Under the pieces are notes generated by a model, which was not told where the DNA came from, ran no database searches, and was given only the letters and a program-made list of their open reading frames with translations. Both the position numbers and the translations under genes were made by a program. Shown here piece by piece: positions 41,406 to 50,167 of a stretch of DNA of 64,000 nt (position 1 is the stretch's first letter; every line of letters starts with the position of its first letter). The stretch covers positions 306,760 through 370,759 of the forward strand of contig NZ_KZ984051.1 of the NCBI RefSeq assembly GCF_003569805.1, in the 5' to 3' direction. The DNA comes from Microbacterium halotolerans (lineage in GTDB: Bacteria; Actinomycetota; Actinomycetes; Actinomycetales; Microbacteriaceae).

Positions 41406-42446
41406 ATGCGGTGGAGTGGACAGAGAATCGACCAGGCGTCGGCTGAGAAGCCGACGCTGCTCGGCATGCCGGGCCTCGTCCGCAGCGTGCAGACCCCGGA
41501 TTTCGCCGGAGTCACGTTCCACGAGGTGACCGCCAGATCCGCCCTCAACCGCGTTCCGGCATCGAGCTCGATGCCGTTCGAGTGGACCGTCAACCCGTAT
41601 CGGGGATGCGGTCATCAGTGCGTGTACTGTTTCGCCCGCAGCACCCACCGCTATCTGGAGCTCGACGCGGGCGACGACTTCGACCGGCAGATCATCGTCA
41701 AAGTGAATGCTCCGGATGTGCTGCGCGCGGAGGTCGGCCGGCGGTCGTGGCGTCGGGAGCTGGTGGCGCTCGGCACCAACACCGACCCGTATCAGCGGGC
41801 GGAGGGGCGCTACGAGCTGATGCCGGGCATCATCCGGGCGTTGGGAGAGAGCGGCACCCCGACGTCCATCCTCACCAAGGGCACGCTGCTGCGCCGGGAC
41901 CTGCCGCTGCTGAGCCGGATGGCGGAGCACGTGCCCGTCGACATCGCGATGTCGATCGCGGTGTTCGACGATGATCTGCAGAAGGCGATCGAGCCGGGAA
42001 CGCCCAGCACCCGTGCCCGGCTGGCCACGGTGAGAGCCGCCGCCGAGCTCGGGTTCCGCGTGACCGTGTTCCTGATGCCGATCATGCCGTGGCTCACCGA
42101 TCATCCGGAGCATCTGGAGCACGCCGTCTCGCAGATCGCCGCGGTCGGCGCGCACCGCGTCGTCTTCGGCGCGCTGCACCTGCGGCCCGGTGCGAAGGAG
42201 TGGTTCCTCGAGTGGATCGCCAGGGAACATCCGGAGCTCGAAGCCGGCTACCGGCGCTTCTACGGGACGGCCTCATACGCGCCGAAGGCGTACCGTCAGC
42301 AGCTCTCGGCGAGGATGCGCCCGCTGCTGCGCCGCCACGGCCTCGATCCGCGCGAGGATGAGGATCAGCCTGAGGCGCGCCGCCTGGCCCGTTCGGCCGC
42401 ACAGATGGTGTCGCTGGAACCCACGCCGCAGCCGACGCTGTTCTGA
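41406..42446 (+). CDS. Rv2578c-family radical SAM protein
   Basis: A 346-aa radical SAM protein. The [4Fe-4S] motif is CGHQCVYC, directly after NPYRG, and ALGTNTDPYQ and SILTKGTLLRRDLPLL are family blocks. The arrangement is like spore-photoproduct-lyase-related SAM enzymes, suggesting a DNA-related radical reaction, but the reaction is unknown. The LexA box over its promoter supports a DNA-damage role; to my recollection the mycobacterial homologue is also LexA-regulated. Confidence 0.88.
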   Translation: MRWSGQRIDQASAEKPTLLGMPGLVRSVQTPDFAGVTFHEVTARSALNRVPASSSMPFEWTVNPYRGCGHQCVYCFARSTHRYLELDAGDDFDRQIIVKVNAPDVLRAEVGRRSWRRELVALGTNTDPYQRAEGRYELMPGIIRALGESGTPTSILTKGTLLRRDLPLLSRMAEHVPVDIAMSIAVFDDDLQKAIEPGTPSTRARLATVRAAAELGFRVTVFLMPIMPWLTDHPEHLEHAVSQIAAVGAHRVVFGALHLRPGAKEWFLEWIAREHPELEAGYRRFYGTASYAPKAYRQQLSARMRPLLRRHGLDPREDEDQPEARRLARSAAQMVSLEPTPQPTLF

Positions 42447-42449
42447 TCA

Positions 42450-42501
42450 GCCGGACGGGCAGCGGCTCCATCGGAATGCGCACGCAGTGCCTGCGTCCGG
42501 C
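42450..42501 (+). terminator. Weak inverted repeat after the radical SAM gene
   Basis: GCCGGACG pairs with CGTCCGGC across 36 nt, with GGCA/TGCC pairs inside. It directly follows the stop. No T-run, so it is a tentative terminator only. Confidence 0.35.
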
Positions 42502-42635
42502 TCGGGCGCATGGCGGCGACCGAGCGTCACCCGACGTCGACGACGCGCACGTGCCGCGGTTCAGCGTGTGGCAGAGTTCCGGATGCGCCCGCAGGATAGT
42601 CTGAAAAGCGCGTGTTGAAGGAAAGCGGGGATTCC

Positions 42636-43985
42636 ATGTCGCCTCAGACGACTGTCGCGCCGGCGCAGCTGCTGCGCCTCTCTGTGCAGTGGGAGTCCCA
42701 GCGCATCGATGTCAGTGTCCCTGGAGGCGTTCCGGTCGCCGAAGTGCTCCCGTCACTCGCCCGACGCCTCCGCATCCTCGACAACATCTCCGCGTCGTCC
42801 GGGTTCCGTCTGGTCCAGGCCGACGGAACCGTACTCGGCGGGGACCGCTCCCTCGCCTCTCAGAGCGTGGACGACGGCGATCTGCTCATCCTGGAGCAGG
42901 GGACGACTGCGGCATCCGCGAAGCGCTACGACGATCTCGTCGAAGCCGTCGCCGACGTGGTGGAGAAGGACGCTCCGGCATGGTCGGCGCAGAATTCGGT
43001 CACGACTGCGACCGTGGTGTCATCGGTCCTGCTGCTGCTCGGTCTGGCCCCTGCTGTGTGGTCGTGGGCCGGCACCGGAACGGTGGTCACCCCGGTCGGC
43101 GCCGGTGCGGCCGCAGTCGTTCTGATGACGTGCGCCATCGTGATGGACCGCACGCGCGCTCCGCAGCAGGCCGCCATGGCGCTCGCCGTGGTGTCATCGG
43201 TGTACGCGGGCGTCGCCGGATACACGGCGCTGCCCTCGGACGGCGCATGGGCGGCGCCGCTGCTCTTCGGTGCGGGGGCGATGCTCGTGTTCGGCGTCGT
43301 GACGATGCTGGCGCTGAAGCGGCTGCGCGAGTACGGACTCGTCCCCGTGGTCCTCGGCGGTGTGCTGCTCGCCGTCGGCGCCGTGACCATCTGGCCGGCC
43401 GTACCCGTTGCCGGGACTCTGGCGGCGGTGATGGCGCTCGCCGGCATCGCGGGACTCGCAACGCCATGGATCGCCCTGGCTTCTGTGCCGCTGCGCGTGG
43501 TCTCCGCCCGCGACGACTCCGAGGTCTACGACGCCCCGACTCGCATCGCGCCGGAGCAGGTCGCGAAGCTCTACGCCCGGGCGCACCGCTACCAGGTCTC
43601 CCTGCGGATCGCCGTCTGCATCGTCGTGCTGATCGCGACCCCGCCCGTCGTCGCTTCCGGAATATGGGGGCTGGTGCTGTCCGCGATGACGTACGGCGGC
43701 ATGTTCCTCGGCGCCAGACAGGTGTACTCACGGTTCGACATCGTCGCAGTCTCCTCCGGCGTGCTCTCAGGAGTGCTGCTCGGCGTCGTCACGGCCATCA
43801 TCACCCACCCGGAGTGGATCACCGGGCTCGTCATCGGCCTGTCCGCTGCCGCGGTGTGCGTGATCGTCGTGGTGCTGCTCAGCAGCAGATCGCGGATCGG
43901 CCTGACGCGCTTCGCCGATTTCGCCGAATGGGCGACGATCGCCCTGCTGCTGCCGCTGGCCATCATCGCCGGAGGCTGGTTCTGA
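42636..43985 (+). CDS. eccD: Type VII secretion integral membrane protein EccD
   Basis: A 449-aa protein. The N-terminal ubiquitin-like domain (residues ~8-90: LRLSVQWESQRIDVSVPGG to DGDLLILEQG) is followed by a linker and about 11 TM helices, the EccD architecture. EccD forms the bulk of the inner-membrane pore of ESX systems (established). The ATG at 42636 follows GCGGGG; a GTG at 42612 is possible. It starts the eccD-eccB-mycP group. A TAGTCT -10-like element lies at 42596. Confidence 0.88.
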   Translation: MSPQTTVAPAQLLRLSVQWESQRIDVSVPGGVPVAEVLPSLARRLRILDNISASSGFRLVQADGTVLGGDRSLASQSVDDGDLLILEQGTTAASAKRYDDLVEAVADVVEKDAPAWSAQNSVTTATVVSSVLLLLGLAPAVWSWAGTGTVVTPVGAGAAAVVLMTCAIVMDRTRAPQQAAMALAVVSSVYAGVAGYTALPSDGAWAAPLLFGAGAMLVFGVVTMLALKRLREYGLVPVVLGGVLLAVGAVTIWPAVPVAGTLAAVMALAGIAGLATPWIALASVPLRVVSARDDSEVYDAPTRIAPEQVAKLYARAHRYQVSLRIAVCIVVLIATPPVVASGIWGLVLSAMTYGGMFLGARQVYSRFDIVAVSSGVLSGVLLGVVTAIITHPEWITGLVIGLSAAAVCVIVVVLLSSRSRIGLTRFADFAEWATIALLLPLAIIAGGWF

Positions 43986-43988
43986 CCC

Positions 43989-45296
43989 ATGGCGTCCAAA
44001 GCCGAGCTTCTTCAGGCACAGGCGTTCAATCGTCGGCGGCTGCGGACCGCGTTCACGAGCGGAGCACCTGGCGGACGCGAGCTGCCCCCTGGCAAGCCGC
44101 TGCGCGGTGTGGTCGTCAGCGTCGCACTCGGGATCCTGACGGTGATCGTATCGCTGCTGATCGGCACGTTCACCGGCACCCTGCCCAAGGACTGGGGCGA
44201 TGGCTCGATCATCGTGGTCAGCGGCGAGGGCACCCGGTACGTCGCACTGGGCGACACACTGTATCCCGTCAAGAACCTCGCCAGCGCACATCTGCTGGTG
44301 GAGACGACCGAGGTCACGTCGGTGCCTGCGTCGAAGCTCGACGGCATCGAGCGCAATCCGTCGCCGGTGGGAATCGACGGCGCCCCTGATCAGCTCCCCG
44401 CCCCCGACCGGCAGTACACCGGAGCCTGGCTGAGCTGCATCGACGCTTCCCGCCCGCTCGAGCTCTCCACGCGCATGCTGGGCGATTCGTCCGGCCCGGA
44501 GGATCGAGCGGCACTCGTGAAAGACGGCGACGGCGGGTACTGGTTCATCCAAGGCGCATACCGCTACGCCCTGCACCCCGACAACGTCGCCGTCGTGGCC
44601 AGCGTCTTCCTGGGGATCGACGACATCGACGCAGTGCCCACCGCCTCGGCCCTCTGGCTGAACCTCGTCACGCCTGGCACACCGCTCGCAATGGACCTCG
44701 GCGGCGATCTGGGATCGGATGCGGGGGCCGCAGGTCTGGTCGTGGGGCAGACCGTGCGCACGCAGTCGAACGGACAGACCGTCGCCGAGTACGTCGTCGA
44801 TGGGAAGGGCGCGCTCGTTCCGGCCACGCCCTTCGCGCGCACGCTGCTGACCGCGTACGTCGGCGTCGAGCCCGTCACCATGACCGTCGCCGAGGCGACG
44901 GACCTGCGGAACGTGAACTCGGACGCCGTCCCAGGCGACTGGCCCTCCGATGTCCCCGTCGACGCCGAGGACGCCGGCGCGACGTGCCTGCAGATGATCC
45001 CGGACGGCGGCGTCTCCGTTGCAGCGGCGCCGAGTGATGTCGAGCCAGGGACGCAGGTCACGCCGGGAACGGGCGCGGCCGTGACGACGCACGGCTCGGG
45101 TGAGGGCAGCACGTACGGCTTCGTCTCGGAAGCCGGTGTGCACTTCCCGGTCGAGACGGCCGCAGATCTCGAGCGCCTCGGGTACGAGCCCGACCAGGCG
45201 GTGCCCGTCCCTGCGGCATGGACCCAGCTGCTCGAGCAAGGACCGGCCCTCAGCCGGGAGATCGCGCAGAGGACGGCGCAGGGACTGGGCGAGTGA
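43989..45296 (+). CDS. eccB: Type VII secretion protein EccB
   Basis: A 435-aa protein with a short cytoplasmic N-terminus (MASKAELLQAQAFNRRRL), one TM helix (~residues 38-60) and a large extracytoplasmic part with the repeat-domain segment YVALGDTLYPVKNLASAHLL. This matches EccB, which forms the periplasm-side part of the ESX membrane complex. It is immediately after eccD (3-bp gap) and overlaps mycP (TGATG). Confidence 0.93.
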   Translation: MASKAELLQAQAFNRRRLRTAFTSGAPGGRELPPGKPLRGVVVSVALGILTVIVSLLIGTFTGTLPKDWGDGSIIVVSGEGTRYVALGDTLYPVKNLASAHLLVETTEVTSVPASKLDGIERNPSPVGIDGAPDQLPAPDRQYTGAWLSCIDASRPLELSTRMLGDSSGPEDRAALVKDGDGGYWFIQGAYRYALHPDNVAVVASVFLGIDDIDAVPTASALWLNLVTPGTPLAMDLGGDLGSDAGAAGLVVGQTVRTQSNGQTVAEYVVDGKGALVPATPFARTLLTAYVGVEPVTMTVAEATDLRNVNSDAVPGDWPSDVPVDAEDAGATCLQMIPDGGVSVAAAPSDVEPGTQVTPGTGAAVTTHGSGEGSTYGFVSEAGVHFPVETAADLERLGYEPDQAVPVPAAWTQLLEQGPALSREIAQRTAQGLGE

Positions 45297-46585
45297 TGGG
45301 GCGCGGCGGCCTGCGCGGTGCGGTGACGGCGATCGGGCTGCTCGCACTGCTCGGCGCGGGAGGTGCGAACAGCGTTCCTCCTTCTGCCCCGCAGGCGGAC
45401 ACGACCGCCTCCGCGCAGTCGCCTGCGATCGACGCGACCGCACAGCAGTGCACGCCGGACCAGCGCGTCCTCGCCCCCGGCCCCAGCTATCTGGTAGAAC
45501 GCCTCGGGCTCGAGGAGGCCTGGACGCTCAGCCGCGGCAACGGTGTGACGGTGGCGGTCGTCGACTCCGGAGTGGAAGCGGGCAACGTGCACCTCGACGG
45601 TGCGCTGGCGCAGGGCCGCAGCACCTTCGGCGACGGGAGCGCCCCGGCCGACGACGACCGCTTCGGTCACGGCACGGCCATCGCCGGCCTCATCGCCGGA
45701 CGACAGGTGGACGGCTCGGGGGTCGTCGGCGTCGCCCCTGAGGCGAAGGTCATGCCGGTGCGCGCCTTCGAAGCAGCACCGGAGGACGGACAGTCGTCGA
45801 GTGATCTCGCTCCGCCCTCCGCGGGCTCCGTCTCTGAGGGGATCCGGTGGGCGGCCGAGCACGGTGCGCAGATCATCAACGTCTCGCTCTCCGACGACGG
45901 CTCGCTCGAGCAGTACCGCAGCGCCGTCGCCCGCGCCCGTGAACTCGGCGCGCTCGTCATCGCCAGCGCAGGCAACCGCAACACGGCCGACCCGAACGGT
46001 CCGGATCCGGTGCACTTCTATCCGGGCGAGCTCGACGGCGCTCTCGCCGTGGCGGGGGTGCTGCGCGACGGCTCCTGGGATCCGGACTCCTCGTATGCCG
46101 GTGAGCACGTCGATCTCGCGGCTCCCGGCCAGTCGATGCCGTCGGCCTACATCTCTGGCGGCGACTGCGTCTTCAACAGCGACTCCGCGTCATCGAGCTA
46201 CGCCACGGCCGTGGTGTCGGGTGCCGCGGCACTCGTCGCCGCCCGCTTTCCCGATGAGTCGCCCGACCAGTGGGCCTTCCGGCTGATGCAGTCGGCGATG
46301 CGCGTCTCGCCTGCGGAGCGCAGCGACACCGTCGGGTGGGGCGAAGTCCGACCCGCCGCTGCGCTCGCTCTGGCCGACGACGGCACCCTCCCCGGCCCCG
46401 AGTCACCGGCGCATCCGGCCCCGACGCCCGCACCCGCCGAGGAGCGGATCATCTCGACCGAGCCGGTGCCCGACCCGCTGGAACCGGCGCGCACAGCAGT
46501 CGGCTGGATGCTGGGCGCCGGCGCGACGATCTCGACGATCGTTCTCCTGCTGGCACGGAGCCGGGCTCGACGCGCGAGGGACTGA
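45296..46585 (+). CDS. mycP: Type VII secretion-associated serine protease mycosin (MycP)
   Basis: A 429-aa subtilisin-like protease. The signal peptide is at residues 1-25. The catalytic triad appears as Asp90 (VVDSG), His125 (FGHGTAIAG) and Ser301 (SSSYATAVVSG), with the oxyanion Asn227 (ASAGN). The usual GTSxAxP is relaxed here to SSSYATA, without the Pro. A Pro-rich linker and a C-terminal TM anchor with RARRAR follow. Mycosins are required for ESX complex stability. It overlaps eccB by TGATG. Confidence 0.92.
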   Translation: MGRGGLRGAVTAIGLLALLGAGGANSVPPSAPQADTTASAQSPAIDATAQQCTPDQRVLAPGPSYLVERLGLEEAWTLSRGNGVTVAVVDSGVEAGNVHLDGALAQGRSTFGDGSAPADDDRFGHGTAIAGLIAGRQVDGSGVVGVAPEAKVMPVRAFEAAPEDGQSSSDLAPPSAGSVSEGIRWAAEHGAQIINVSLSDDGSLEQYRSAVARARELGALVIASAGNRNTADPNGPDPVHFYPGELDGALAVAGVLRDGSWDPDSSYAGEHVDLAAPGQSMPSAYISGGDCVFNSDSASSSYATAVVSGAAALVAARFPDESPDQWAFRLMQSAMRVSPAERSDTVGWGEVRPAAALALADDGTLPGPESPAHPAPTPAPAEERIISTEPVPDPLEPARTAVGWMLGAGATISTIVLLLARSRARRARD

Positions 46586-46632
46586 GAAGGTGCGCGGGAC
46601 GAGTTCCGCCCTGCGCTGCCCGAGCCGTCGAT

Positions 46633-46676
46633 GGGTAGTCCTACCCCTATGGCCGTTCTGCGCCGCTCCGTAGGAT
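46633..46676 (+). promoter_or_regulatory. T7SS promoter P1: GGGTAG-N2-CTACCC, N24, TAGGAT
   Basis: A perfect palindrome GGGTAGTCCTACCC (46633-46646) stands exactly 24 nt before TAGGAT (46671-46676), itself 33 nt before the GTG of the YbaB-like gene. The same layout occurs at 51871-51914 and 60697-60740. No -35 hexamer is seen, which points to an activator bound at about -43. Confidence 0.65.
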
Positions 46677-46709
46677 GGCCTCGACGGTGCACAACAGGAG
46701 GAGCCCATC

Positions 46710-47459
46710 GTGAACCTGGACATGGCGGACGCCAACCGGCTGATGGCAGAGCTGCGGCAGACTGCGGCGGAACTGCAGCACGAACTGCGTGCGCTGGGCG
46801 ACGCGTCGAAGGAACTCACCCCGGTCACGGTGGAGGATGAGAAGAAGGCCGTCAAGCTGACACTGGCCGCCAGCGGCGCCGTCGAGACGCTGGCTCTCGA
46901 CGAGGACTGGCGCGACAAGATCGGCGAGGAGACACTCGGGCTCGCCGTGAGCTCCTGCTATCAGCGCGCGATCGAGCAGCGCGCCGCGCAGTGGATGGAA
47001 GCGTACTCGGAGAACGCGGAGAAGGACGCCGCCGACCCGGACGCTGCCGTGCCGGAGCCCGAGCCCGTGGAACTGGGCGATCCGAGCTCCGCCTGGGGTG
47101 CGGAGGGCCGTGAGCAGCTGCGGGAGATGTTCGATGCCGCGAACGCCGAGCAGGAGAAGTTCCTTGCGCACCACAGGCGTCGGGCGCGCGAGGAGCGCGA
47201 TGGCGTGAACTCCGCCAAGACCGTCACCGTCACGCGCGAAGGCGACACCATCACCTCGGTGACGCTCGATGAGCGGTGGGTGCGGAACACCAACGACTCG
47301 GTGATCGAGCGCGAGATCGTCAGCGCGCTCAACGGCGTGATGGCGATGGCCGCGCACGACCGAGAGAACAAGTACGAGGGGTTCCCGGCGATCGCGCAGC
47401 TCGCTGAGATCGGACACAACCCCCGTGAGCTGATGCGCCGCATGGGCGCCATCCGGTGA
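46710..47459 (+). CDS. T7SS-associated YbaB/EbfC-like protein with duplicated domain
   Basis: A 249-aa protein. Two YbaB-like beta-alpha segments are visible: AVKLTLAASGAVETLALDED (~46-65) and TVTVTREGDTITSVTLDERW (~170-190), joined by an acidic linker and helices, so it looks like two fused YbaB units. ESX loci of mycobacteria encode the YbaB-fold chaperone-like EspL, a possible counterpart. The GTG at 46710 follows AGGAGGAG. It is the first gene behind promoter P1. Chaperone or nucleoid-associated function is inferred. Confidence 0.65.
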   Translation: MNLDMADANRLMAELRQTAAELQHELRALGDASKELTPVTVEDEKKAVKLTLAASGAVETLALDEDWRDKIGEETLGLAVSSCYQRAIEQRAAQWMEAYSENAEKDAADPDAAVPEPEPVELGDPSSAWGAEGREQLREMFDAANAEQEKFLAHHRRRAREERDGVNSAKTVTVTREGDTITSVTLDERWVRNTNDSVIEREIVSALNGVMAMAAHDRENKYEGFPAIAQLAEIGHNPRELMRRMGAIR

Positions 47460-47476
47460 GACAGGGAGTCTGAGAC

Positions 47477-49267
47477 ATGGGCATTCTGGACGACGTCGTC
47501 GATCTGGTGAATCCGATCGACGAGATCCGAGACTTCAACGAGAACATCCAGGAGGGCGATGGGCTCGGCGCATTGGCCAACGTTCTGGATGCGGCCACCC
47601 CCGTCGACGAGGGCTACCGGATCGTGACAGGTGTGAACGAGGCCCTGCAGGATATCGATCTGCCCGTCGGCCCCGTCGCCCCCCCGTTCGGCCCCGGCGT
47701 CGTCCCGAAGGAACCGCACGGAGGCGGAGCGCCCCCGGCGACGCCCTCGACCGGCCAGCCAGCGGGCCAATCAGCCTTTCCGACGCCCCCGCCGCAGCCC
47801 GCGGCGTCGTCGTTCGTCGGCGACGGCGAGGTCGAGGTCGACACCTCGTACCTCCGCAGGGATGCCAGTCTCTGGGAAGCCGCGGGGGGCTCCTACGGCA
47901 CCATCACAACGGCCGCGGAAGGCCTGACCATCGACCCCGCCGCCTTCTCCTTCATCGGCGGCCAGGCCGCGAACGCGTACGGCACATTTCAGGCCACCAT
48001 GGTGGCCCTGCTGGGCACCGCGCCCGAAGCGCACAGCGGCTTCGCCGACTCCCTCCGGCTGACGGCCGACGAGTACGACGAGAACGACGAGGACATCGCG
48101 GGCGGACACAATCCGGACGCCGACAACGTCAACTGCGACGTCCCGGGTGGCGGCCCTGGTGGCGGCCCCAGCGGCGGGACCGGCGGCGGCAGCGGGACCG
48201 GCGGAGGCAGCGGCGGCGGGACCGGCGGCGAGAGCCCGCAGGTCGACGGCTCGATCGACGGCGACGCGGGCGACGCGGCCGAGGACGCCCGGCTGGATGC
48301 TGAGGCGGACCAGCTCGACACTCGCGCCAGCGCGCTCGACCGACAGGCCGATCAGGCCGACAGGCACGCCGAGCAGGCGCAGGAACAGGTCGACGCACTC
48401 GACGAGCAGATCGACGCGCTCCAGGAGCGTGCTGCCGAGCTCGACAGCAGCGCCACCGATCTCGAGCGTCGTGCGACCGAGCTCGATCTGAAGGCCGAAC
48501 AGCAGCTGCAGGCCGGCGACTCCGCCGGGGCGCTGCAGAGCCGCACGGATTCGGCCGCACTGCGCGCGGAGGCCTCTGCGCAGCGTGCCGAGGCCGCGGA
48601 GATCCGCGAACAGATCGAAGAGCTCGAGGCCGACCGCGACGGTGCCGCCGAAGAGGTCGCGGATGCCCGTGAGGATGCCGCGGAACTGCGTGACAAGGCG
48701 GCAGACCTGCGCGAGCAGGCGGCCGAGCTGCGGGATCAGGCAGCCGGTGACGGCGCCGACGGCGAGGCGGCCGATTCCTCGGGCGACGCCGCAGACGGTT
48801 CCGACCCGACTGCGGACGGTGATGTCGAAGGAGAGCCGACCCCGCAGACCGACAGCGCTGACGGCACCGACGGCCAAACGGAGACGGACGGCGACGCTCC
48901 GACGGACGACTCAGACGGAGCCGCCGCGGACGCCGAGGGCGAGACCGGCGATCCCGACACGGCGACGGACAACCCGGACGGTGCGACGGACGGGTCCGCA
49001 GACGACGCAGACGGCGACGGATCGGGCCCGCGCGCCGAGGGAGATGCCCCTGGCGACGGTGCGTCGACCCCGCAGCCCGACGGCGACAGCGCCGGCCTCG
49101 GCGATGGGGAATCGACACCCGATGACCTCATCGGCGGCCCCGAGACGATCGACGGCCGACCGGACGTCGACATCCAACCGACTCCTGCCCAGCCGGACGT
49201 CGCTGGCCCGGCCGTGCCTTCGCAGCCCGCGTCAGCTCCCGCGTGGCAGTCCCGACTCAACAGCTGA
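47477..49267 (+). CDS. Large probable T7SS substrate: EspC-like domain, Gly linker, coiled coil, acidic tail
   Basis: A 596-aa protein without a signal peptide. An N-terminal ~110 residues (Pro-rich end) precede a helical domain at ~120-207 (YLRRDASLWEAAGGSYG, later DSLRLTADEYDENDEDIA) resembling EspC/DUF2580 ESX substrates. A Gly/Ser-rich linker (~225-255) leads into a long heptad-rich coiled coil (~270-430, with RADQADR-type, AAELRDKAADLREQAAEL). The last ~165 residues are Asp/Gly/Thr/Pro-rich and very acidic. It lies in the P1 operon. I infer a secreted or surface-associated T7SS protein. Confidence 0.65.
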   Translation: MGILDDVVDLVNPIDEIRDFNENIQEGDGLGALANVLDAATPVDEGYRIVTGVNEALQDIDLPVGPVAPPFGPGVVPKEPHGGGAPPATPSTGQPAGQSAFPTPPPQPAASSFVGDGEVEVDTSYLRRDASLWEAAGGSYGTITTAAEGLTIDPAAFSFIGGQAANAYGTFQATMVALLGTAPEAHSGFADSLRLTADEYDENDEDIAGGHNPDADNVNCDVPGGGPGGGPSGGTGGGSGTGGGSGGGTGGESPQVDGSIDGDAGDAAEDARLDAEADQLDTRASALDRQADQADRHAEQAQEQVDALDEQIDALQERAAELDSSATDLERRATELDLKAEQQLQAGDSAGALQSRTDSAALRAEASAQRAEAAEIREQIEELEADRDGAAEEVADAREDAAELRDKAADLREQAAELRDQAAGDGADGEAADSSGDAADGSDPTADGDVEGEPTPQTDSADGTDGQTETDGDAPTDDSDGAAADAEGETGDPDTATDNPDGATDGSADDADGDGSGPRAEGDAPGDGASTPQPDGDSAGLGDGESTPDDLIGGPETIDGRPDVDIQPTPAQPDVAGPAVPSQPASAPAWQSRLNS

Positions 49268-49300
49268 CCTCAGCTCTCTCGACGGAAAGCAGACGACATC

Positions 49301-50167
49301 ATGACACCACGCGTCAGGCCCCCGCGCGTTCCGAACGGATCCTCCTCTCCTTCTGGTTCTCCCGGCCGCTCGGACAGCGCGTTCGGAAACACCGGTTCCT
49401 CGAGCCGCCCGCACGGGAGCGGCTCGGCCGGCAGCGGACGCGACAACGGACCGGATGTCGACAGGTCGAAGACGAAGTTCCAGGAGGTCGTCGACGGCGC
49501 GAACTCGGTCATCGACATCATCAACGGCGTCCTCGAACTCGCCAGCCACATCCCGCTCATCGGCGATCTGATCGACCGGATCAACGAGCTGATCCGCAGG
49601 ATGTTCGAGAAGGTCAACGAGGCCATCCAGCAGACCACCGACGTCTTCGCCTTCGTCGGCAACCCGGCCGCGCTGCGGCAGGCCGGTCGGAGCTGGGTCG
49701 ACAGCGTGGGCGCGCCCGCCACCGAGGCGACGGCGGCGATCATCCCCTCGGCACTGCCCAGCACAGGGAACTGGACGGGTGCGGCTCACGATGCGTACAC
49801 CGCACGCGTCGATCTGCAGCAGCCCGCCGCGGAGGACGTCTACGGCAAGTGCGTGATGGTCGACGATGAGCTGAACAAGTTCGCCGACGCGATCGTGGAC
49901 TTCTGGGTGTCGTTCTCGATCGCGACGATCACGACCGCGATCGGCGTCGGGCTCGGGATCGCCCAGATCGTCTCGGTCTGGGGCGCCCCCACCGGTGTCG
50001 CGACGATCATCGCCGAGGTCGGTTTCTTCATCCTGGACGTCATCAATCTCATCAGCATCATCCTGGCGGCCAACCAGGCGGCGTCCTCGTTCATGACGAC
50101 CGTGACCAATGAGCTGAGCTCGGCCGCGGCGTTCCCCGGCGGCGCATGGCCGCGCCACACGGCCTGA
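49301..50167 (+). CDS. Probable T7SS substrate with WxG motif and hydrophobic C-terminal segments
   Basis: A 288-aa protein. A Ser/Gly/Pro-rich start (~50 aa) is followed by helices (SVIDIINGVLELASHIPLIG), a WTG turn near residue 158 (NWTGAAHDAYTAR, the WXG100-like hairpin pattern) and two hydrophobic helices (TITTAIGVGLGIAQIVSVW and IIAEVGFFILDVINLISIIL). The combination suggests a WXG/LXG-type protein able to enter a membrane. The next gene overlaps by TGATG. It is not a canonical PE/PPE protein. Function unknown. Confidence 0.6.
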   Translation: MTPRVRPPRVPNGSSSPSGSPGRSDSAFGNTGSSSRPHGSGSAGSGRDNGPDVDRSKTKFQEVVDGANSVIDIINGVLELASHIPLIGDLIDRINELIRRMFEKVNEAIQQTTDVFAFVGNPAALRQAGRSWVDSVGAPATEATAAIIPSALPSTGNWTGAAHDAYTARVDLQQPAAEDVYGKCVMVDDELNKFADAIVDFWVSFSIATITTAIGVGLGIAQIVSVWGAPTGVATIIAEVGFFILDVINLISIILAANQAASSFMTTVTNELSSAAAFPGGAWPRHTA

